Of a DNA stretch of 42,887 bases, positions 38,070 through 42,887 are shown piece after piece (the stretch's first letter is position 1; each line of letters begins with the position of its first letter). Source of the stretch: a virus; IMG/VR virus record IMGVR_UViG_3300044980_000027, positions 1 to 42,887 of that record; one strand, given 5' to 3'. A model generated the notes under the pieces. The model ran no database searches, had not been told where the DNA came from, and worked only from the letters and a program-made list of their open reading frames with translations. The position numbers and the translations under genes are program-made.

Positions 38070-38389
38070 GGGTTTATCTCTCGCTCTGGCATGGTCTGCA
38101 ACCGTGGCCCTATCCAGAAAACTGGCACGCCATCGCAGCTGGAATAGCCCATGACCACGGCTTGACCTTCGAGGACATCACGGGGCCGAGTCGTTCGGAT
38201 CGCGTCAGCCGGGCTCGGCAGCACGTCATGTACGCTCTCAGCAAGAGGGGCAACTCTTCTGCTTGGATCGGTCGCCAGCTCGGCCGCGAGCACTCGACGG
38301 TGCTCTACGGCATCGATGCCCATAAACGCAGGGTCAGCGATTTTATCGCCCGCGCCTGTGGTGCTGAAGAGAAAGAAAAGAAGAACTGA
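38066..38389 (+). CDS. DnaA domain-IV-like DNA-binding protein
   Basis: The product has 107 residues. DITGPSRSDRVSRARQHVMY, ALSKRGNSSAWIGRQLG and REHSTVLYGIDAHKRRV reproduce the HTH and signature of the DnaA C-terminal domain (family form G-R-D-H-T/S-T-V-L). There is no AAA+ ATPase part. It could bind origin DnaA boxes as an initiator-like protein or sequester host DnaA. It lies directly beside the 566-bp structured region. Confidence 0.82.
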   Translation: MRVYLSLWHGLQPWPYPENWHAIAAGIAHDHGLTFEDITGPSRSDRVSRARQHVMYALSKRGNSSAWIGRQLGREHSTVLYGIDAHKRRVSDFIARACGAEEKEKKN

Positions 38390-38955
38390 GCGCGTGGCCG
38401 GCACGCCCCGCTTGCCCAGCCCTTTGATTAGGCGGCTGCGCGGGGCTTGACGATAATCCCGAACACCCTAGTCTGGACATGCAAACCCCGAGGTCTGGTT
38501 AGAGCCAGTCCCTCGGGGCGGTGATCGGGGTGAACGATCACGAAGCGCTTGCAGGCCCGCAAAGTATATGACCGGCGCCGGCAGAACGCAACACCCCGAG
38601 GAGCCGATGATGTGGCTCTAACGGGTTTGCGATCTCCCCCAAAGGATCGAACAAAGCGCTGGCTCTGGTGTCCCCATTCCATCCAGCGGCCTGTACGGTG
38701 TCGGGCAACCCCCGGAACGGTCGGGAGCGGCAGTCTGAGTCAGTCGGGATGACCTCCGATCCTCACCTGTCGTGAGAGCGCCGAAAAAAGCTCTCGATTG
38801 GTGGCGCAGGGACAATGCGCCAGGGTGATCGAAAGACACCCGAAGGAGACTGAGTACGCGGGGCGCTCGCCCTCCTCATGGTCAGAGGCTCGCGGAAGGC
38901 TCCCAAAGGGCCATACCGGGAGGCGGAAAGGGGGGAGCTATGCTAGAAGGATCAC
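38390..38955 (+). other. 566-bp gene-free region dense in stem-loops (structured RNA or origin)
   Basis: No frame here has both a ribosome site and protein-like content. Perfect stems include GCCCCGC/GCGGGGC (38405/38440), CCCCGAGG/CCTCGGGG (38486/38511), GTGATCG/CGATCAC (38521/38535), CCGGCGCCGG (38572), CGCTGG/CCAGCG (38657/38683), GAGAGC/GCTCTC (38774/38790) and TGGCGCA/TGCGCCA (38802/38816). The stem at 38823-38841 is closed by C-GAAA-G, a GNRA tetraloop only on the plus strand, which supports a plus-strand RNA. The alternative is a replication origin beside the DnaA-like gene. Confidence 0.6.
38481..38630 (+). repeat. Long imperfect inverted repeat with alternative pairings
   Basis: GCAAACCC (38481-38488) and GTTAGAGCC (38498-38506) are complementary to adjacent blocks GGGTTTGC (38623-38630) and GGCTCTAAC (38614-38622). 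CCCCGAGG occurs at 38486 and again at 38594, either side of its complement CCTCGGGG (38511). Each arm can form its own hairpin (38486-38518; 38587-38631) or both arms can pair with each other. Confidence 0.75.
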
Positions 38956-39015
38956 ATGACCCCCGAACAACGCATCCAAGCCCTCTTGCGCAAACACATC
39001 ATCGCGCTAAGCTAA
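38956..39015 (+). CDS. Possible 19-residue peptide
   Basis: AAGG six bases before an ATG opens MTPEQRIQALLRKHIIALS. Short amphipathic helix. The only support is the ribosome site and the good spacing to the next gene. Confidence 0.3.
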   Translation: MTPEQRIQALLRKHIIALS

Positions 39016-39036
39016 ACCAAACCAGCAGGAACCAGC

Positions 39037-39213
39037 ATGGCCAAGGATCGCTATCAAGACCAGCCGATGGAATCGGTCGCCAGCCCCGGCGTTCGTATCT
39101 CGAAGCCCAAAGTGACCAGCGAAGGCCGCATCAAGACCTTCGGCGGCGGCTCCAGTGTCGCAAAGGGCGATCTGGCTCCTCGCACTTCAGCGCCGATCAT
39201 CAATGGCCGCTAA
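39037..39213 (+). CDS. Small basic protein, 58 residues
   Basis: AGGA upstream of the ATG. MAKDRYQDQPMESVASPGVR, then IKTFGGGSSVAKGDLAPRTS. Likely disordered. First of three short Lys/Gly-rich genes before the terminase. Confidence 0.55.
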   Translation: MAKDRYQDQPMESVASPGVRISKPKVTSEGRIKTFGGGSSVAKGDLAPRTSAPIINGR

Positions 39214-39325
39214 GAGCAAATCCAAGCCAGCCCCAAAAGCTGCTCCCAAGGGCGGCAAGAAGGGCGGACTTTTCAGTGGCAAAGCTACCCTAAAGGGGAA
39301 CCTCAAGGGCAAAGGCTGGGAGTGA
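39203..39325 (+). CDS. Lysine/glycine-rich protein, 40 residues
   Basis: MAAKSKSKPAPKAAPKGGKK then GGLFSGKATLKGNLKGKGWE. About one third is Lys. Overlaps both neighbours. A histone-tail-like composition suggests nucleic-acid binding. Confidence 0.55.
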   Translation: MAAKSKSKPAPKAAPKGGKKGGLFSGKATLKGNLKGKGWE

Positions 39326-39519
39326 TGGCCAAGTCCAAGATTGGCCCCTCGAAAGTTCCGGGCAAGAAAGCCGGCCCGCACGGCAGCTTTCCTATTGGTG
39401 ATAAGAAACACGCCAGGCTCGCGATCTCCGGCGCAACCCGTTCCGAGCGCGCCGGCAATATCTCGGCTAGCACGGCTGCGAAGATCAAAAGCGCGGCCCG
39501 CGCCAAGCTGAAGAAGTAA
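39325..39519 (+). CDS. Small basic conserved phage protein, 64 residues
   Basis: PHGSFPIGDKKHARLAISGA then TRSERAGNISASTAAKIKSA; the P-I-G-D-K-K-H-A-R motif recurs in small phage proteins near terminase or structural genes. ATG at 39325 overlaps the previous stop; a GTG at 39322 is possible. Confidence 0.65.
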   Translation: MAKSKIGPSKVPGKKAGPHGSFPIGDKKHARLAISGATRSERAGNISASTAAKIKSAARAKLKK

Positions 39520-39526
39520 CACAAGC

Positions 39527-39566
39527 TTGTCATACAGCCGGATTGTGTTACGTTCGTTGTATGACA
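39527..39566 (+). promoter_or_regulatory. Promoter with dyad for the second RHH gene
   Basis: TTGTCA (39527-39532), 16 bp, TACGTT (39549-39554), 6 nt to the ATG at 39561. TGTCATAC (39528-39535) and GTATGACA (39559-39566) form a perfect 8-bp inverted repeat that spans the promoter and covers the start codon. A 10-bp palindrome, ACAAGCTTGT, lies at 39521-39530. Confidence 0.55.
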
Positions 39567-39713
39567 GCCCCAACCATCGTCAAATCCGTCCGCATGAGCC
39601 CGGAGCTTTGGGCCTTCGTCGCGACCCGCGCGAAGATCAAAGGCGTCAACGTCAACGCCTGGATGGTCCGATGCGTCGAGGATGCCAAGAAGCGTCTAGA
39701 GAAAACGCCATGA
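39561..39713 (+). CDS. Ribbon-helix-helix protein, probable autorepressor
   Basis: The product has 50 residues. VKSVRMSPELWAFVATRAKI then GVNVNAWMVRCVEDAKKRLE, the Arc/CopG fold. The inverted repeat spanning its own promoter is a natural binding site. Possibly controls terminase expression. Confidence 0.72.
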   Translation: MTAPTIVKSVRMSPELWAFVATRAKIKGVNVNAWMVRCVEDAKKRLEKTP

Positions 39714-39841
39714 TGCATCTCGCTTGGAAAGCCATTGGCTGGGGTGCGACCCTCATCATCGGCTCAATCGTCCTCGCGATCATCGCCTATATCGCCGCGA
39801 TCATCGGCGCTCTGGCGTATGTCGGCATTCAGGCTCTATAA
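39710..39841 (+). CDS. Small membrane protein, 43 residues
   Basis: MMHLAWKAIGWGATLIIGSI followed by VLAIIAYIAAIIGALAYVG. One or two spans. The ATG overlaps the RHH stop. Confidence 0.55.
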   Translation: MMHLAWKAIGWGATLIIGSIVLAIIAYIAAIIGALAYVGIQAL

Positions 39842-39849
39842 GCCCAGGC

Positions 39850-39878
39850 TTAACAATCTGAACGCCTTGCGCTATCCA
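39850..39878 (+). promoter_or_regulatory. Putative promoter before the terminase genes
   Basis: TTAACA (39850-39855), 17 bp, TATCCA (39873-39878), 6 nt to the ATG at 39885. The -10 match is moderate. Could drive packaging and virion genes. Confidence 0.4.
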
Positions 39879-39884
39879 TAAAGA

Positions 39885-40142
39885 ATGGCCCGAACAAAAG
39901 GCTCTCCGAACAAGGCGACCAAGGCGAGGGAGCAAATCCTCTCGGCTGCTGGGCTAGTTCCGCTTACCTACATGCTCAAAGTCCTCCGCGACGAGGATCA
40001 GCCCCACGAAGAGCGCATGAAGGCCGCGATAGCCGCTGCGCCTTATGTCCATCCTCGTCTTTCAACCGTTCAGCATCAAGGCGACGACGATAAGCCGGTT
40101 GCCGTTCGCATCATTGAGCGCCGCGTCGTGAAAGCCGGATGA
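39885..40142 (+). CDS. Putative terminase small subunit
   Basis: The product has 85 residues. MARTKGSPNKATKAREQILS, then helices LVPLTYMLKVLRDEDQ and ERMKAAIAAAPYVHPRLS; the pattern of short proteins directly before terminase large subunits in alphaproteobacterial phages. Would recognise DNA for packaging. ATGA overlap with the large subunit. Confidence 0.65.
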   Translation: MARTKGSPNKATKAREQILSAAGLVPLTYMLKVLRDEDQPHEERMKAAIAAAPYVHPRLSTVQHQGDDDKPVAVRIIERRVVKAG

Positions 40143-41437
40143 TCAAGAACGGCGTCCTCACCATCGACACGGCCGAAGTGTTCGAGCCGCTTCTTAAGCC
40201 AGCTCGCTATAAAGGCGCACACGGCGGCAGAGGCAGCGGCAAGAGCCACTTCTTCGCCGAACTGATGGTTGACGACAGCCTCAGAATTCCAGGCCTCAGG
40301 AGCGTCTGCATCCGTGAAGTCCAGCGCACCCTCAAGGAATCGGCCAAGCGGCTGATCGAGGACAAGATCATCAGCCTCAATGTTGGTGATCGCTTCCGTG
40401 TGCTTGATGATAGGATCGAAACGCCAGGCAATGGCGTGATCGCGTTTCAGGGCATGCAGGACCACAACGCCGAGACCATCAAATCCCTGGAAGGCTTCAG
40501 CCGTGCATGGGTCGAAGAGGCGCAAACGCTGAGCGAACGCAGCTTGACGCTTCTCAGGCCCACGATCCGTACCGAGAACTCGGAGCTTTGGTTCAGCTGG
40601 AACCCAAGGCGCAAGATCGACGCGGTTGACCATTTCCTCCGCAATGATCCCCCGAAAAGCGCTCTCGTCGTGCAGGCCAACTGGCGCGACAATCCATGGT
40701 TTCCAGATGTGCTGCGCGCCGAGCGCGACGAAGACCTCAGGAAGCGCCCCGATCAATGCGAGCACATCTGGGAGGGCGCATATGTTAAGGTATTCCAAGG
40801 TGCGTACTTCGCCCAACAGATCATGGACGCCCGCAAGGAAGGACGAATCACACGGGTTTCAACCGATCCCCTGCTTCGTAAACGCGCGGTGTGGGACATT
40901 GGCGGTTCGGGCCGAGATGCCGATGCAAATGCGATCTGGATTGTTCAAAGTTCTAACCGGGAAATCCTCGTGCTCGACTATATCGAGGGCCAGGGCCAGA
41001 CGCTTGGCTACTACGTCAATGAGCTGAGGGAGCGCGGACACAGCAATGCGCTCTGCGTCCTTCCGCATGATGGCGTGAACTCGAATACAGTCACCGGCAA
41101 GCGCTTCGAGGAGCATTTGAACGACGCCGGCTTTGAGACTAAGGTCGTGACCAACCAGGGGAAGGGCGCGGCGATGATGCGGATAGAGGCTGTCAGACGG
41201 CTTTTCCCACGCATCTGGTTCAACGAAGCGACAACTGAGCCAGGGTTGGATGCCCTGGGCTCCTACCATGCCAAGATCGATCCTGTGCGGCAGAACGATC
41301 TTGGCCCTGAGCATGACTGGTCAAGCCACGGCGCCGATGCGTTCGGGCTGATGTGCGTTGAATACGAGCAGCCCAGAGTGCAGCGCTCGGAAGATCGCTA
41401 CAGCCGCAGAACGCCATCGCGGAGCGTGTGGGTGTGA
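40139..41437 (+). CDS. Terminase large subunit
   Basis: The product has 432 residues, the packaging motor ATPase and nuclease. Walker A HGGRGSGKS (residues 28-36), Walker B-like AWVEEAQ (123-129), coupling SWNPRRKIDAVDHFL. The nuclease acidic residues are D253 in VWDIGGSGRD and D400 in SSHGADAFGL. The type resembles Terminase_3 (P22 gp2/PBSX-like) enzymes, consistent with headful packaging and circular permutation. Confidence 0.93.
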   Translation: MIKNGVLTIDTAEVFEPLLKPARYKGAHGGRGSGKSHFFAELMVDDSLRIPGLRSVCIREVQRTLKESAKRLIEDKIISLNVGDRFRVLDDRIETPGNGVIAFQGMQDHNAETIKSLEGFSRAWVEEAQTLSERSLTLLRPTIRTENSELWFSWNPRRKIDAVDHFLRNDPPKSALVVQANWRDNPWFPDVLRAERDEDLRKRPDQCEHIWEGAYVKVFQGAYFAQQIMDARKEGRITRVSTDPLLRKRAVWDIGGSGRDADANAIWIVQSSNREILVLDYIEGQGQTLGYYVNELRERGHSNALCVLPHDGVNSNTVTGKRFEEHLNDAGFETKVVTNQGKGAAMMRIEAVRRLFPRIWFNEATTEPGLDALGSYHAKIDPVRQNDLGPEHDWSSHGADAFGLMCVEYEQPRVQRSEDRYSRRTPSRSVWV

Positions 41438-41712
41438 ATTACGCTGACCACCCCAAATCCATCGGTGAGATCAGGTCCGACAAAAGCCAGGACTGCAAGG
41501 ACTGGACACCTCGCGATGTGCTGATCGATCTGCTGCGCGAGATCGACGCCGGAACGCGCTCGCCAACAGCCCTTGTCCTTTGCTGGGCGCAGCAATGCGG
41601 CGAGGCTGAAGCCGGATTTAGTACGCACTACTCGGCTTCAGCGATCACCGGCCTGCACGCGCTCGGCTTGCTGACGCGCTGCATTCACCGCATGAACATA
41701 GCGACCGATTGA
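41434..41712 (+). CDS. Small protein between terminase and portal
   Basis: The product has 92 residues. The GTG at 41434 overlaps the terminase stop (GTGA); another GTG at 41428 is possible. Helical, DWTPRDVLIDLLREIDAGTR then TALVLCWAQQCGEAEAG. Its stop overlaps the portal ATG (TGATG). Unknown role in packaging or head assembly. Confidence 0.6.
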   Translation: MNYADHPKSIGEIRSDKSQDCKDWTPRDVLIDLLREIDAGTRSPTALVLCWAQQCGEAEAGFSTHYSASAITGLHALGLLTRCIHRMNIATD

Positions 41713-42887
41713 TGGCTGACGACGCCAACCCAAACCAGCGCCCAGCCGATCCCGTCACCAACGATGGCGGTTATCAAGGCTCGGACCTGCTCAGCCGCAT
41801 CGGCGAATGGGACAAGCTCCTTGATGCCCACTGGATGGCTTGGCGCAAGGAAGCGCTGCAATGCTATGATTTCGTGGCTGGGCGTCAGTGGACCCGGCTA
41901 GAAATCGATGAGATGGAGAGCCTGTCGCGCATCCCCATCGTGTTCAACCGCATTGCCCCGACGATTGATGCGGTGTCCGGCGCTGAGATCAGCAATCGCC
42001 AGCAGGTGCAATATTTCCCAAGGCAAGTCGGCGACACAGCCATAGACGACATTCTGACGCAGGGCGCGGAATGGATCATGGACGAGTGCGAAGGCAACGA
42101 GGAGGACTCAGACGCCTTCAGAGACGCCTTGATCTGCGGGATAGGCGCGACCGAGACACGCCCAGATTTCGATAAGGACAGCCGGATCACCAAGGAGCGA
42201 GTCGATCCGCTGGAATTGGCTTGGGACCCGTCTTCACGCAAAGCCTGCTTTGCCGATGCCAAGTACCTCAGGCGTAAAATCCCAATGTCCAAGACCAGCT
42301 TCAAGGAGATGTTCCCGAATTGGGCCTACGAGGGCGATCACGATCTATCCAGCCAGCAACCTGTGATCGTGGACCCCAGGATCAGGTACGACGGGACCAA
42401 CGAGGATGCGTTTGGCAACAAGGACGAAGTGATCGTCCGGGAATATCAGTGGTATGACAACGAGCCCCGGCATCTGGTTGGGGGGGCGCATGCGGCATTG
42501 ATCCGGGGACAATTCCCGAATGTGCCGATGCAATCTGGCTATCCGAAGCTGACGCCGGAGCAACATGACGAGCTGAAGTCTCGGTATCCTGACGCCCAGA
42601 CCGCGCCGATCAAGGAGAAGGTGTTCTATCGCTGCTTCGCGGCCGGCAATCAGACGGAAAGCACCCGGATTGAAGCTGAAGACTTTACCTACAAGGCGAT
42701 CACCGGCAAGCGTGATAGAAACAAGAACTGGTGGTACGGCTTAGTCCGGCCGATGATGGACCCGCAGAAGTGGGCCAATAAGCTCTATTCCCAACTGATG
42801 CACATGTTCCGCACCAATGCGACGGGCGGAATCATGATGGAGGAAGGCGCGGCGCTAGATCAGAAAGAGTTCGAGCGCACATGGTCC
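41712..42887 (+). CDS. Portal protein, N-terminal part (continues at 1-1010)
   Basis: The first 392 codons of the portal gene run off the right window edge and rejoin at base 1. P22-like portal blocks visible: LQCYDFVAGRQWT near residue 50, IPIVFNRIAPTIDAVSGAEI, and WWYGLVRPMMDPQKWANKLYS around residue 340. The full product is about 687 residues. At the repeat mismatch this copy encodes DQKEFERTW while the left copy encodes DQIEFERTW. Confidence 0.92.
   Translation, partial: MADDANPNQRPADPVTNDGGYQGSDLLSRIGEWDKLLDAHWMAWRKEALQCYDFVAGRQWTRLEIDEMESLSRIPIVFNRIAPTIDAVSGAEISNRQQVQYFPRQVGDTAIDDILTQGAEWIMDECEGNEEDSDAFRDALICGIGATETRPDFDKDSRITKERVDPLELAWDPSSRKACFADAKYLRRKIPMSKTSFKEMFPNWAYEGDHDLSSQQPVIVDPRIRYDGTNEDAFGNKDEVIVREYQWYDNEPRHLVGGAHAALIRGQFPNVPMQSGYPKLTPEQHDELKSRYPDAQTAPIKEKVFYRCFAAGNQTESTRIEAEDFTYKAITGKRDRNKNWWYGLVRPMMDPQKWANKLYSQLMHMFRTNATGGIMMEEGAALDQKEFERTWS
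42766..42887. repeat. Terminal redundancy, right copy
   Basis: Matches 1-122 except A at 42865 for T at 100. See the left copy. The difference changes Lys to Ile in the portal and must be a read error or a population variant. Confidence 0.93.

Noticed and set aside
38428-38682. Minus-strand 84-codon frame (and plus frame 38549-38752) inside the structured region
   Set aside because: No ribosome site; the frame runs straight through the paired arms; composition is only partly protein-like. Kept as a possible refutation of the noncoding reading.
38390-38955. Consensus DnaA boxes in the region next to the DnaA-like gene
   Set aside because: No clear TTATNCACA or its complement was seen, so the origin idea remains only an alternative.
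1-42887. Integrase, excisionase or attachment site
   Set aside because: No tyrosine or serine recombinase motif seen in any frame; the HTH genes alone do not prove a temperate lifestyle.
1-42887. tRNA genes and CRISPR arrays
   Set aside because: No cloverleaf with a T-loop and acceptor stem was found by eye and no regularly spaced direct repeats; a tRNA scan would settle the former.

Overview
The window is one essentially complete genome of a short-tailed (podovirus-like) dsDNA phage of an alphaproteobacterium, about 42.8 kb and GC-rich. Its first 122 bases recur as its last 122 bases with one mismatch, so the unit closes to a circular map of about 42,765 bp and the portal gene is split across the two window ends. 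The alphaproteobacterial host is inferred from a phage copy of the GcrA cell-cycle regulator, an IS1595-type zinc-ribbon protein of a kind I associate with that class, and the base composition.

Layout. (1) About 39.9-42.9 kb, continuing at 1-17.3 kb on the plus strand: packaging and virion genes. These are small and large terminase, portal, scaffold, an N4-gp56-type major capsid protein, head-tail adaptor, tail fibre, a P22 gp10-like hub protein, three candidate ejection proteins (one with a GH108-like muramidase domain), and then surface or tail proteins that carry Sec or Tat export signals. (2) 17.3-23.2 kb plus: a dense chain of mostly tiny, overlapping genes that includes many single-span membrane proteins, a SleB-type endolysin, a lipoprotein and a small HTH repressor, preceded by a 455-bp structured noncoding stretch. 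(3) 23.2-32.8 kb minus: a leftward accessory operon of small genes, nearly all joined by ATGA/GTGA overlaps. It contains an HNH protein, a modular NADAR-domain protein, a catalytically intact TnpB, several zinc-binding small proteins and an IS1595-like zinc-ribbon protein. It has an internal promoter with a five-hairpin leader. (4) 32.9-35.7 kb plus: HTH regulator, GIY-YIG nuclease, GcrA homologue and a C5-cytosine methyltransferase. (5) 35.7-37.3 kb minus: HNH nuclease, NinB and a Rad52-like annealing protein. (6) 37.4-38.4 kb plus: ribbon-helix-helix protein, DUF1064-type nuclease and a DnaA-domain-IV-like protein. Next come a 566-bp gene-free, highly structured region (38390-38955) and a set of small basic proteins that lead back to the terminase.

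How it works together. I see no DNA polymerase, helicase, primase or RNA polymerase, so replication and transcription must rely on the host, redirected by small DNA-binding proteins (DnaA-like, GcrA-like, sigma-like). Recombination genes (Rad52-like, NinB, DUF1064-type nuclease) suggest recombination-assisted replication. No integrase is visible.

The items most worth a second look are the 38.4-38.95 kb structured region next to the DnaA-like gene, the TnpB translationally coupled to a NADAR protein, the NADAR gene punctuated by a 13-bp palindromic repeat, the five-hairpin leader at 29.7-29.9 kb, and six start codons placed 6-7 nt after a putative -10 box.
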